Of a stretch of 64,000 nt of DNA, positions 7,893 through 15,734 are shown in pieces. Origin of the DNA: Amycolatopsis rubida (GTDB lineage: Bacteria; Actinomycetota; Actinomycetes; Mycobacteriales; Pseudonocardiaceae); assembly GCF_900115345.1 (NCBI RefSeq), contig NZ_FOWC01000001.1, forward strand, positions 1,054,001 through 1,118,000, given 5' to 3'. A program made the translations under genes and the position numbers. Below the pieces are notes generated by a model. That model saw only the letters and a program-made list of their open reading frames with translations. It did no database searches and was not told where the DNA came from. How positions within the stretch are numbered: position 1 is the first letter of the stretch; the number at the start of each line of letters is the position of its first letter.

Positions 7893-7948
7893 CTAGAACT
7901 GTCTAGAGTAATCTAGGAAAAGAGCAATATTTGCCTAGGTATCACTAG
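7893..7948. repeat. CTAG-rich repeated element, copy 2
   Basis: CTAGAACTGTCTAG (7893-7906) is identical to 5713-5726; it is followed by ATCTAGGAAAA (shared with 5699-5709) and by CCTAGG and TCACTAGG. Five CTAGs occur in 56 bp. The element lies between the divergent MerR and DoxX genes and could serve either promoter. Confidence 0.55.
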
Positions 7949-8027
7949 GTCGGTTCGACGAGGAGCGTGGCGGGCAATCCCGGTTGTAGGTTCTTCTCCA
8001 GGGATTCCAGATCAGAGAGGCGAGACC

Positions 8028-8534
8028 GTGATACTGCGCCGGGTGGCACGTCCACTGCTCGCGTCGATTTTCGTGCTGGGCGGCATCGGTGCCCTGCGTG
8101 ACACCCAAGGCCACGCGAAGGCGGCCGAACCGTTCCTCACCGAGACCTTCGACAAGGTCGAGGGCCTGGTTCCGGACCAGGTTCCGCGCGATCCGGCCAC
8201 GCTGGTGCGGATCGACGCGGCGGTCAAGATCGGGGCCGGGCTCGCGCTGGCGAGCGGCAAGGCTCCGCGGCTGGCGGCGGTGGCGCTGCTCGGCTCGCTG
8301 GTACCGACGACGCTGGCCGCGCACCGGTTCTGGCAGCTGTCCGATCCGGGCGAGAAGCAGGCCCAGCAGATCCAGTTCTTCAAGAACGCGTCGCTGGCCG
8401 GCGGGCTGCTGCTGGCCGCCAGCGACACGGCGGGCAAGCCGTCGCTGGGCTGGCGGGCCCGGCGCGCGGCGAAGAAGGCGGGCAAGCGCGCCGACAAGCT
8501 GGCCAAGCGCGCGGAGAAGTCGCTCACCGACTGA
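8028..8534 (+). CDS. DoxX family membrane protein
   Basis: A 168-residue protein with four hydrophobic segments: LARPLLASIFVLGGIGAL, a central pair (VKIGAGLALASGKAPRLAAVALLGSLVPTTLA) and FFKNASLAGGLLLAA, followed by a lysine/arginine-rich tail. Topology and the R-x-LLASIFVxGG opening match DoxX proteins, which in mycobacteria act in membrane-associated redox/thiol stress complexes. GTG at 8028 has AGAGAGG 7 nt upstream. It stands alone, ends at a strong terminator, and its promoter region contains the CTAG-rich element. Confidence 0.8.
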   Translation: MILRRVARPLLASIFVLGGIGALRDTQGHAKAAEPFLTETFDKVEGLVPDQVPRDPATLVRIDAAVKIGAGLALASGKAPRLAAVALLGSLVPTTLAAHRFWQLSDPGEKQAQQIQFFKNASLAGGLLLAASDTAGKPSLGWRARRAAKKAGKRADKLAKRAEKSLTD

Positions 8535-8544
8535 GCACACGGAA

Positions 8545-8578
8545 AAGGCCGCCACCCGAGTGCTCGGGCGGCGGCCTT
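8545..8578. terminator. Bidirectional terminator hairpin
   Basis: AAGGCCGCC, then CCCGA, pairs with TCGGG, then GGCGGCCTT around a GTGC loop, between the convergent DoxX and thiolase genes. Four A residues before and TT after give weak tracts for both directions. Confidence 0.85.
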
Positions 8579-8588
8579 CGCCGTGCGC

Positions 8589-9878
8589 TTACTTCTCCAG
8601 GATCGCGGTGACGCCCTGGCCGCCTGCCGCGCAAATGGAGATCAGGCCGCGTCCGGAACCCTTCTCGTTCAGCAGTTTCGCGAGCGTCGCGACGATCCGG
8701 CCGCCGGTCGCGGCGAACGGGTGTCCGGCCGCCAGCGAGGACCCGTTCACGTTCAGCTTGGCGCGGTCGATCGAGCCGAGCGGCGCGTCGAGGCCGAGCT
8801 TCTCCTTGGCGAACGCCGGGTCCTCCCACGCCTTGAGCGTGGCGAGCACCTGCGAGGCGAACGCCTCGTGGATCTCGTAGAAGTCGAAGTCCTGCAACGT
8901 CAATCCGGCGCGCTCAAGCATCCGCGGCACCGCGTACGCGGGTGCCATCAGCAGGCCCTCGTCGCCGTGCACGTAATCGACGGCGGCGGTCTGGCTGAAC
9001 GTCAGATACGCCAGCACCGGCAGGTTGTGTGCCTTCGCCCATTGCTCAGTCGCGAGCAGAACGGTCGACGCGCCGTCGGTGAGCGGCGTCGAGTTGCCCG
9101 CAGTCATGGTCCCGTCCGGTCCGCCGTAGACCGGCTTGAGCTTGGCCAGCTTTTCGGCCGAGGAGTCCGGACGGAGGTTCTGGTCTCGGGCGAGCTTGAG
9201 GTACGGCGTGACCAGGTCGTCGAAGAAGCCGCGGTCGTAGGCGGCGGCGAGGTTGCGGTGGCTGGTCGCGGCCAGTTCGTCCTGCGCCTCGCGGGTGACG
9301 TCCCAGACCTGCGCGGTGAGCGCGGCGTGCTCCCCCATCGACAGCCCGGTGCGCGGTTCGGCGTTGCGCGGGATCTCCGGCACGATGTGGCCCGGGCGGA
9401 TCTTCGCGACCAGCTTGAGCCGGTCGGCGAGCGTCTTCGCCGCGTTGAGCTGCACGAGGATCTGGCGCAGGTTGGCGTTCACCGCCAGCGGCGCGTCACT
9501 CGTGGTGTCCACGCCGCCCGCGATCGCCGAATCGATTTCCCCGAGCGCGATCTTGTGGGCGACGTTGATGACTGCCTGCAATCCGGTGCCGCACGCCATC
9601 TGCACGTCCGAGGCCGGCGTCGCGGGCGAGAGCTTGCTGCCCAGCACGCTTTCGCGGGCAAGGTTGAAGTCCTTGGAGTGCTTGAGCACCGCACCGGCGG
9701 CGACCTCGCCGATCACCTCGCCCTGCAGCGAAAACCGGCTGACCAGACCGTCCAGCGCGGCGGTGAACATGTCCTGGTTCGAGGCCCGGGAGTACGGGCC
9801 GTTCGACCGCGCGAAGGGGATCCGGTTCCCGCCGACGATCGCGACCTTGCGCACCGCCGGGGTTTTCCTGGTCGCCAT
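8589..9878 (-). CDS. fadA2: Acetyl-CoA acetyltransferase / 3-ketoacyl-CoA thiolase (FadA2-like)
   Basis: A 429-residue thiolase. The nucleophilic cysteine is in DVQMACGTGLQ (about C96); the C-terminal catalytic His is in AAGHPFAATGGR and the second Cys in SICAAGGQG. Length and the FadI-like N-terminus (KVAIVGGNRIPFARSNGPYS) fit the type found as Rv0243/FadA2 in mycobacteria. It is divergent from fabG4-htdX exactly as in Mycobacterium, supporting the assignment. ATG at 9878 has GAGAGG upstream; the GTG three codons earlier is less likely. Role: thiolytic cleavage or condensation of acyl-CoA in fatty-acid metabolism. A perfect 22-bp palindrome between the two genes is the probable TetR operator. 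Confidence 0.9.
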   Translation of the reverse strand: MATRKTPAVRKVAIVGGNRIPFARSNGPYSRASNQDMFTAALDGLVSRFSLQGEVIGEVAAGAVLKHSKDFNLARESVLGSKLSPATPASDVQMACGTGLQAVINVAHKIALGEIDSAIAGGVDTTSDAPLAVNANLRQILVQLNAAKTLADRLKLVAKIRPGHIVPEIPRNAEPRTGLSMGEHAALTAQVWDVTREAQDELAATSHRNLAAAYDRGFFDDLVTPYLKLARDQNLRPDSSAEKLAKLKPVYGGPDGTMTAGNSTPLTDGASTVLLATEQWAKAHNLPVLAYLTFSQTAAVDYVHGDEGLLMAPAYAVPRMLERAGLTLQDFDFYEIHEAFASQVLATLKAWEDPAFAKEKLGLDAPLGSIDRAKLNVNGSSLAAGHPFAATGGRIVATLAKLLNEKGSGRGLISICAAGGQGVTAILEK

Positions 9879-9914
9879 GCCGTCCACCTCTCTGGAGTCG
9901 TGCCTTTCACACTG

Positions 9915-9936
9915 TAACCTACTAGCGAGTAGGTTA
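9915..9936. promoter_or_regulatory. TetR-type operator between fadA2 and fabG4
   Basis: TAACCTACT (9915-9923) and AGTAGGTTA (9928-9936) are perfect 9-bp arms around AGCG. The central CTACTAGCGAGTAGG resembles CTACCGGCGAGTAGG at the tetR promoter and TTACCGGCGAGTAAG at the fadE5 promoter. Placement between divergent starts suits repression of both. Confidence 0.75.
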
Positions 9937-9973
9937 GACTGCGACGTGACGCAGACTGCACGGGAGGCACGTG

Positions 9974-11308
9974 ATGGCGGACAGGTACCAGCAGTTCACG
10001 AAGACCCCGCTGGGGAAATTCGTGGTGCCGAAGCTCGGCCTGCCCAACCCCGCGACGTTGCGCCGGTACCGTCCCGGCCAGCCCGCACTTGAGGGTCCCG
10101 CACTTCTCGGGGCCGCGCCGGGCGGACGGCTGGAGAAGACCGTCCGGGCGCAGCTGGCCGAGGCGGGCATCGAGGTGATCAGCGCGCCCGCCGACCGGCA
10201 CGCGGCGCTGGTTTTCGACGCCACCGGCGTGAAGGATCCGGGCCAGCTGCGTGCGGTCTACCGGTTCTTCCACCCGGTGATCCGCAAGGTCGGTTCATCC
10301 GGCCGGGTGGTCGTGCTCGGCACGCCGCCGGAGCAGGCCGAGGGGCGCGAGCGGATCGCGCAGCGCGCGCTGGAAGGGTTCGTCCGTTCGGTCGGCAAGG
10401 AACTCAAGCGCGGCGCGACGGCGCAGCTGGTGTACGTAGCCGAAGGAGCGGAGGACGCGGCAGAGTCGACGCTGCGGTTTCTGCTGTCGGCGAAGTCGGC
10501 GTTCGTGGACGGCCAGGTCATCCGCGTCGGCACGCACGCGAAGACCGCGCCCACGCCGGAGAACTGGGAAAAGCCGCTGGACGGCAAGGTCGCGCTGGTG
10601 ACCGGTGCGTCGCGGGGCATCGGCGAGGCGATTGCCGAAACCCTCGCCCGCGACGGCGCGCACGTGGTCGCGCTGGACATTCCGGCGCAGGGCGGCGATC
10701 TGTCCACTGTGGCCAATCGGATCGGCGGTTCGGCGCTGCAGCTGGACATCACCGCCGCCGACGCGCCCGCCAAGCTCGCCGAGTATCTGACTGAGCGCCA
10801 CGGCGGCGTGGACATCGTGGTGCACAACGCCGGCATCACCCGCGACAAGACGCTCGGCAACCTGACCGAGGGCGGCTGGGATTCGGTGATCTCGGTGAAC
10901 CTCGCCGCGCAGCTCGCGGTGAACGACAAGCTTCTCGGCGACAAGATCCTGCGTGAAAACGGCCGGGTCATCGGGGTTTCGTCGATCGCGGGCATCGCGG
11001 GCAACGTCGGCCAGACGAACTACGCGACGTCGAAGGCGGGCGTGATCGGGATGGTGAACGTCGGCGCGCCGCAGCTCGCGGAGTACGGCGGCACGATCAA
11101 CGCGGTCGCGCCCGGGTTCATCGAGACCAAGATGACCGCCGCGGTGCCGCTGTTCATCCGCGAGGCCGGACGGCGGCTGTCGAGCCTCGGCCAGGGCGGG
11201 CTGCCGGTGGATGTCGCGGAAACCATTGCCTGGTACGCCAACCCGGCGTCGGCCGCGGTCAACGGGAACCTGGTCCGCGTCTGCGGCCAGGCGCTGCTGG
11301 GGGCGTGA
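9974..11308 (+). CDS. fabG4: High-molecular-weight 3-oxoacyl reductase (FabG4-like)
   Basis: A 444-residue SDR, about 200 residues longer than ordinary FabG. Residues 1-200 form the extra flavodoxin-like N-terminal domain typical of HMwFabG (Rv0242c); the C-terminal half is a classical SDR with GASRGIG (211-217), HNAG and the YATSK active site (about residue 346). Substrate is expected to be 3-ketoacyl-CoA or -ACP of medium/long chain with NADH. ATG at 9974 has GGGAGG at 6-nt spacing; the GTG at 9971 is the alternative. htdX follows 3 nt after the stop, forming a reductase-dehydratase operon. The promoter contains the TetR palindrome. Confidence 0.92.
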   Translation: MADRYQQFTKTPLGKFVVPKLGLPNPATLRRYRPGQPALEGPALLGAAPGGRLEKTVRAQLAEAGIEVISAPADRHAALVFDATGVKDPGQLRAVYRFFHPVIRKVGSSGRVVVLGTPPEQAEGRERIAQRALEGFVRSVGKELKRGATAQLVYVAEGAEDAAESTLRFLLSAKSAFVDGQVIRVGTHAKTAPTPENWEKPLDGKVALVTGASRGIGEAIAETLARDGAHVVALDIPAQGGDLSTVANRIGGSALQLDITAADAPAKLAEYLTERHGGVDIVVHNAGITRDKTLGNLTEGGWDSVISVNLAAQLAVNDKLLGDKILRENGRVIGVSSIAGIAGNVGQTNYATSKAGVIGMVNVGAPQLAEYGGTINAVAPGFIETKMTAAVPLFIREAGRRLSSLGQGGLPVDVAETIAWYANPASAAVNGNLVRVCGQALLGA

Positions 11309-11311
11309 GGG

Positions 11312-12148
11312 ATGGCCGTCCGTGAAGTGACGAGCGCGCCAAGCCTGGCGACGCTGTACCCGAAAGCCCTGCTACGTCGCGGCGGCGGCTCGACTCTCCC
11401 GAACACCGAGCTGGTGCGTCCGGAGGTCGTCGTGGACCCGGCACATGTCGCGGCCTACAACGAAGTCTGCGGATTCCGCTTCTCGGACGAGCTGCCCGCG
11501 ACGTATCCGCACATGCTGGTCTTCGGGCTGCAGATGGCGTTGATGACCGAACCGGGTTTCCCGTTCCCGCTGCTGGGCTTGGTGCACGTCGAGAACCGGA
11601 TCACGCAGCACCGTCCGTTGTTGCTTGGCGAGAAGTTCCGGGTAAGCGTGCGCGCGGAAAACCTGCGCCCGCACGAAAAGGGCAGCCAGTTCGACATGGT
11701 GAGCGAGGTCCGCTCCGGCACGGACACCGTGTGGAGCGAGGTGTCGACTTACCTCCGCCGCACCGGCTCGGGTTCTGGCTCTGCTCCGAAGACCCAGCTG
11801 ACGCCCCCGAAACCGTCCGCGTTGTGGCAGGTCCCGGGAGACATCGGCCGCCGCTACGCCGAGGTTTCCGGCGACCGCAACCCGATCCATCTGCACCCGC
11901 TGACCGCGCGCCTGTTCGGCTTCCCGAAGGCGATCGCGCACGGCATGTGGACGAAGGCGCACGCGCTGGCGTCCTTCGAGGGCAGGCTGCCGGACGCGTA
12001 CAGCGTCGCGGTGCGGTTCAAGCAGCCGGTGCTGCTGCCTGGTCGCGCGGCTTTCACGACCTGGCAGACCGACGACGGGTGGGCCTTCGAGCTGTGGCAC
12101 GCGCGGAAGCCGAAACCGCACCTGGACGGGGTGATCTCAGCCCGCTGA
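11312..12148 (+). CDS. htdX: MaoC-like 3-hydroxyacyl dehydratase (HtdX-like)
   Basis: A 278-residue double hotdog protein. The N-terminal hotdog (residues about 25-150) is degenerate; the C-terminal one carries the R-hydratase signature YAEVSGDRNPIHLHPLTARLFGF...IAHGMW (Asp and His in GDRNPIH catalytic). Matches the Rv0241c type encoded next to FabG4 in mycobacteria, which dehydrates 3-hydroxyacyl chains. It begins 3 nt after the fabG4 stop, so the two are co-transcribed, and its last 12 nt overlap the convergent tetR gene. Together with thiolase and FadE5 it would complete an acyl-CoA cycle; biosynthetic use is also possible. Confidence 0.9.
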   Translation: MAVREVTSAPSLATLYPKALLRRGGGSTLPNTELVRPEVVVDPAHVAAYNEVCGFRFSDELPATYPHMLVFGLQMALMTEPGFPFPLLGLVHVENRITQHRPLLLGEKFRVSVRAENLRPHEKGSQFDMVSEVRSGTDTVWSEVSTYLRRTGSGSGSAPKTQLTPPKPSALWQVPGDIGRRYAEVSGDRNPIHLHPLTARLFGFPKAIAHGMWTKAHALASFEGRLPDAYSVAVRFKQPVLLPGRAAFTTWQTDDGWAFELWHARKPKPHLDGVISAR

Positions 12149-12796
12149 GGGCTTCCAGACCTGCCCCTCGACGAGGTCGTTGAACCCGAGCCACACCAGG
12201 TTCATCAGCCAGGACGCGAGCACGCCGTCGGAGATCTCCGGGTGGTCCAGTGCCCAGTCGGCCAGCGATTCCGCCGCGCCGACCAGCGCCGCGGCCAGGC
12301 CGGGCCCGGAGAACTCCGTCTGCTCGCCGAGGCCCTTGCGGGTGCCCGCGGCCACCACGAGCGCCGCGACCAGTTCGATCGCGCGCGTGCGCATCGCGGT
12401 GATCTCCGCCGCGAACCCGCCGCCGACGGTCAACGCCTGGCGGTGCAGCACTGTCCAGGACTCGCGGTATTCGGCGACGAAGCGGTAGAACGAGCGCAGG
12501 CCGTGCCACAGCTGCATGTCCGGCGGGAGATCGGGCTGCACGCCGGCCTGGATGGCTTCCAGCAGGCGGGTCGCCTCGCGCTGGATGCTCTTGCCGAAGA
12601 GGTCTTCCTTCGAGCCGAGGTAGGTGTAGATCATCGGCTTGGAGACGCCCGCGACCTCGGAGATCTCGTCCATCGACGCCGAGTGGTAGCCGTGCTGGGA
12701 GAACACCTGTACCGCGGCGTCCAGGATCTGGCGTTCACGGACCGCTCTCGGGAGCCGTCTCGCTCGCTCGGGTGGGCGCTGGTCTTCGTCGGACAC
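12137..12796 (-). CDS. TetR family regulator of the fabG4/fadA2 locus
   Basis: A 219-residue TetR protein with the N-terminal HTH RERQILDAAVQVFSQHGYHSASMDEISEVAGVSKPMIYTYLGSKEDLF (split over residues about 18-65) and a longer ligand-binding domain. A TetR gene lies near the equivalent mycobacterial locus (Rv0238). It is convergent with htdX (12-nt overlap) and divergent from the SCP2 gene; its own upstream gap carries a site with the same core as the fadA2/fabG4 palindrome. Probable ligand: acyl-CoA; this and the regulon are inferences from site sharing. Confidence 0.88.
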   Translation of the reverse strand: MSDEDQRPPERARRLPRAVRERQILDAAVQVFSQHGYHSASMDEISEVAGVSKPMIYTYLGSKEDLFGKSIQREATRLLEAIQAGVQPDLPPDMQLWHGLRSFYRFVAEYRESWTVLHRQALTVGGGFAAEITAMRTRAIELVAALVVAAGTRKGLGEQTEFSGPGLAAALVGAAESLADWALDHPEISDGVLASWLMNLVWLGFNDLVEGQVWKPSAG

Positions 12797-12865
12797 GGTG
12801 GTTGTTTCCTCCCTCTCGCTGGCACGGACGGTACCCGTCCCCAGGTCGGCGGCGTTGCTTGCCGC

Positions 12866-12887
12866 GCTACCTACTCGCCGGTAGCCT
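12866..12887. promoter_or_regulatory. TetR-type operator upstream of tetR
   Basis: On the minus strand GCTACCGGCGAGTAGGTAGC has a core (12883-12872) TACCGGCGAGTA identical to 47644-47655 upstream of fadE5 and two mismatches from the fadA2/fabG4 site. GCTACC/GGTAGC give a partial dyad. It sits between tetR and the SCP2 gene. Confidence 0.65.
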
Positions 12888-12917
12888 TACGGCGGAAAGT
12901 TCCGGAAGGGGTGGAAG

Positions 12918-13562
12918 ATGGCCGACAACCCGGAGGCGACCAGCTCTGACCTGGCCGGCCTGCGCGGGGTCGCGCTGCTGGACGCGCTGGACCGCACCGA
13001 AGCCGTCGACGCGAGCGCGCTCGACGTCAACGCGGTCGCGGACGCCATCGATCCCCGAGAGCTGGGCCGCTCCGACATGAACCGGCTGCTGGCGACGCTG
13101 ATGCGGCTGTCGGAGCAGGTGCCGGCGTTCTCGCTGGACAAGGTCGACCCGACGAAGTTCGCCACGCTGGTCGCGCGGGCGTCGCGGGCACAGCTGGAAG
13201 CCGTGGTCGCCGAACGTCCGCTGCGCGAGCGGGTGCTCGACGAGATCTTCGCGCGCATGGGAGCGCACATCCGTGCGAAATCGTTGCGCGCGGTGGTGCA
13301 CTGGCGGCTGTCCGGCGGCACCGGCGACGGCGGCTACGACCGCTACGAGACGGTGCTTTCCGACGGAACCTGCACGGTTTCCCGCGAAATGCGCGAGAAA
13401 CCCCGCGTGACGATTACGCTTTCGCCCGTGGACTTCTTCCGCATCATCACCCACCAGGCAACGCCCGCGGTCCTGTTCGTCACCGGAAAACTGAAGGTCA
13501 AGGGCGACCTGGCCTTCGCGGCCGGGCTGGTCGGCCACTTCGACCTCCCCCGACCGGCCTGA
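12918..13562 (+). CDS. SCP2 sterol-transfer-domain protein, copy 1
   Basis: A 214-residue protein. The C-terminal ~110 residues resemble an SCP2-like lipid-carrier fold: WRLSGGTGDGGYDRYETVLSDGTCTVS, then PRVTITLSPVDFFRIITHQATPAVLFVTGKLKVKGD with the typical G-(K/R)-hydrophobic strand. The N-terminal ~95 residues are helical and of unknown role. SCP2 proteins bind fatty acyl or sterol ligands in a hydrophobic tunnel, consistent with the neighbouring acyl-CoA genes. ATG at 12918 has GGAAGGGG upstream. Nine nucleotides separate it from a paralogue, so they are one transcript. Confidence 0.8.
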   Translation: MADNPEATSSDLAGLRGVALLDALDRTEAVDASALDVNAVADAIDPRELGRSDMNRLLATLMRLSEQVPAFSLDKVDPTKFATLVARASRAQLEAVVAERPLRERVLDEIFARMGAHIRAKSLRAVVHWRLSGGTGDGGYDRYETVLSDGTCTVSREMREKPRVTITLSPVDFFRIITHQATPAVLFVTGKLKVKGDLAFAAGLVGHFDLPRPA

Positions 13563-13571
13563 GCCGCTCCG

Positions 13572-14171
13572 GTGTCCCGCTGGCGCTCGCGCATGCGTGC
13601 CGCGCACTCACCCGGTGAGCACGCGGTCAACGGTTTCGCCCGCACCCTTGAGGTGGGCAAACTGACCCCGGAGCAGTTCGTGCAGGTCCTGGAGACCCTG
13701 CACATGCTCGGCACGGCCGGAGCCGGCATCGACATCGGCTCGCTGACGACCCAGTCCTTGGTGGATGTCGTCGCGGCGGCTTCGCGGGAGCAGCTGAAAG
13801 GCATCGCCGACCACGACGAACTGCGCGCGGTCTTCCTGGACGAGATCTTCCGCCGGATGTCAGAACACTTCCGCCCGGACCGAGCCCGGCACGTGGACGT
13901 CGTGGTCTCCTGGCGCTTCCCCGCCGGAGACGACTTCGACCGCTACCAAACGGTCATCGAGGACGGCCTGTGCGTGTCGAGCACCGACCTGACCCGCACC
14001 CCGGACACGACGATCACGGTGGCGGTGGAGGACTTCATCCGGATGGCGACCGGGAACGCCGCGGTGGCGGCGATGTTCGTGACGGGGAAGGTGAAGGTCA
14101 AGGGAGAGTACGCGCCGGCGGTGCGGTTGTCGGGGTATTTCGACATTCCTAAGCCGACTGGGGCGGACTAG
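13572..14171 (+). CDS. SCP2 sterol-transfer-domain protein, copy 2
   Basis: A 199-residue paralogue of the preceding protein with the same order: helical N-terminus (VGKLTPEQFVQVLETLHML, FLDEIFRRMSEHF) and SCP2-like C-terminus (VVSWRFPAGDDFDRYQTVIEDGLCV, then TTITVAVEDFIRMATGNAAVAAMFVTGKVKVKGEY). The start is GTG at 13572. The two proteins share the same turn motifs (DEIF-RM, FVTGK-KVKG) but the rest has diverged, indicating an old tandem duplication. Its stop overlaps the convergent methyltransferase gene by 4 nt. Confidence 0.78.
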   Translation: MSRWRSRMRAAHSPGEHAVNGFARTLEVGKLTPEQFVQVLETLHMLGTAGAGIDIGSLTTQSLVDVVAAASREQLKGIADHDELRAVFLDEIFRRMSEHFRPDRARHVDVVVSWRFPAGDDFDRYQTVIEDGLCVSSTDLTRTPDTTITVAVEDFIRMATGNAAVAAMFVTGKVKVKGEYAPAVRLSGYFDIPKPTGAD

Positions 14172-15283
14172 CCCGCGACTTCGAGGCTCATCTCCCCACG
14201 AGCCAACGGCATGAGGTAGTTCTCCGACAGCCACCGCACCACCGGCACGCACACCGCGTCCCCGAAGCCGAACAAGGCTTGGTTGTTCCGCAGTCCATCC
14301 AGCGCGTACTTCCCCGCTCCCATCAGCCGGGCGTACTCGCGGGGCGTCATCCACCGGACCCGCACTGAGCCACGGCCAGCTTGCACGACGGCCTGTTTGG
14401 ACGACCCGCCGCGGGCAGTGCGTAGGCAGCCGGAGATGTCGTCCGGCCGGACTTCCCACACTGGTTTTCCGTTCCGGGTGCGCCGGTAGGCCGTCCGGTA
14501 GACCAGTTTCTTCCCTGCCTGGAGCTGCGTCAGTCGTTCCAGCTGGAGCGGCGACAGCGATCCGATGAACGCGTCGGCACGGGGCGCGGTCCACCAACGT
14601 TCATCATCGGCGGAGAGGCGTTCGACGGCGGCGGACAGGCCGGTGACCAGCAGCGGTGGCGGTGTGGGCAAGGAGGCGCGATGTGTCCGCAGGGAAGGGT
14701 CGAGCGCGAGCCAAGGAGGGCGTAGCGGCGACGGGGCAGGCGAGTCCGAGGGCGGGTTTTGCGCGCCGACGATGAACAACCTAGGCCGGGACTGCGGGAC
14801 GAACCGCCGGGCGTCCAGGGTCAAGACATCGGCGGAGTAGCCGAGGCGGTTGAGTTCGCTGATCGCCGCGCGGAGGTCGCCGCCGCCGTGGCTGGTCGCT
14901 AGGCCGACGACGTTTTCCAGCGCGACTACCGGCGGACGGTCTTGGCCCAGTTCGTCGAGGATGCGGGTGAATTCCCAGAACGTCGACGAGTGCGAGCCCG
15001 CCAGGCCGCGGCGCCAGCCGGCCAGCGAAAGGTCTGTGCAGGGGAAGGACGCCCACGCCAGGCTGAGGCCGGCGGGCAGATCGGTGCCGCGGAGGGCGGC
15101 GACATCGCCTAGTACGTACTCGTGCGCGCCCCGGTCGTTGAAGTGCGCCTCGTACATGGCCTGCTTCGCCGGCTCGATGTCGTTGGACCACGCGACGTCG
15201 AAGCCGGCCGGTTCGAGGCCTAGGCGCACGAGACCGATGCCGGCGAAAAACTCCGCGGCGGTGGGCTGACCCGGTAGAGGCAT
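14168..15283 (-). CDS. DNA cytosine-5 methyltransferase (Dcm-like)
   Basis: A 371-residue C5-cytosine methyltransferase. AdoMet motif I is AEFFAGIGLVRLGLEPAGF (residues about 10-28), the catalytic motif IV is FPCTDLS (Cys about 81), motif VI ENVVG (about 118), motif VIII PQSRPRLFIVG (about 163), and motifs IX-X are in the C-terminal MTPREYARLMGAGK and NNQALFGFGDAVCVPVV. The variable region between VIII and IX should recognise the target. Ten nucleotides downstream of a vsr gene in the same direction; no restriction endonuclease is adjacent, so it looks like an orphan methylase with mismatch repair partner. Target sequence not predictable. Confidence 0.92.
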   Translation of the reverse strand: MPLPGQPTAAEFFAGIGLVRLGLEPAGFDVAWSNDIEPAKQAMYEAHFNDRGAHEYVLGDVAALRGTDLPAGLSLAWASFPCTDLSLAGWRRGLAGSHSSTFWEFTRILDELGQDRPPVVALENVVGLATSHGGGDLRAAISELNRLGYSADVLTLDARRFVPQSRPRLFIVGAQNPPSDSPAPSPLRPPWLALDPSLRTHRASLPTPPPLLVTGLSAAVERLSADDERWWTAPRADAFIGSLSPLQLERLTQLQAGKKLVYRTAYRRTRNGKPVWEVRPDDISGCLRTARGGSSKQAVVQAGRGSVRVRWMTPREYARLMGAGKYALDGLRNNQALFGFGDAVCVPVVRWLSENYLMPLARGEMSLEVAG

Positions 15284-15293
15284 GGTGCCAACA

Positions 15294-15722
15294 TTAATGG
15301 CGCCGGCGTTCCTTGACGGTCTCGATCACCCGCAACGCGGCGACCTCGGTCGCCTCGTGTTCCCAGATGCGCACCGGCAGCCAGCCCGCTTCGAGCAGCA
15401 CCGCGTCGGTATTCGCGTCCCGGCGGCGGTTGGTTTCGATCTTGGTCCGCCAGTAATCGGCATTGTTCTTCGGCCACGTGCCGTGTTCCGGGCAGCCGTG
15501 CCAGAAGCAGCCGTCCACGAAAACCGCTACCCGGGAGGGGCCGAACACCAGGTCAGCCTCGCGGCGGACGCCTTTCACCGGACGGCGGTGCACTCGATAG
15601 CGGTACCCGGCGGCGTGCAGGATCTTGCGCAGCGCCATTTCGATCCCGGTGTTGCGGGACTTCTGTTTGCTCATGCGGGCGCTCACCGCGGAAGTCGTTT
15701 CCAGCCGCTCCACGGGAGTCAT
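15294..15722 (-). CDS. vsr: Very-short-patch mismatch endonuclease
   Basis: A 142-residue Vsr protein with the family signature SKQKSRNTGIEMALRKILHAAGYRYRVH, the metal-binding Asp in READLVFGPSRVAVFVDGCFWHGCPEHG (zinc-site Cys/His) and KNNADYWRTKIETNRRRD. Vsr nicks 5' to the T of T:G mismatches arising by deamination of 5-methylcytosine, and its gene is nearly always next to a C5 methylase, as here (10-nt gap). The ATG at 15722 is 12 nt downstream of the fxsA stop, so the three minus-strand genes may share a transcript. Confidence 0.93.
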   Translation of the reverse strand: MTPVERLETTSAVSARMSKQKSRNTGIEMALRKILHAAGYRYRVHRRPVKGVRREADLVFGPSRVAVFVDGCFWHGCPEHGTWPKNNADYWRTKIETNRRRDANTDAVLLEAGWLPVRIWEHEATEVAALRVIETVKERRRH

Positions 15723-15734
15723 TGTGGCAAAGGC

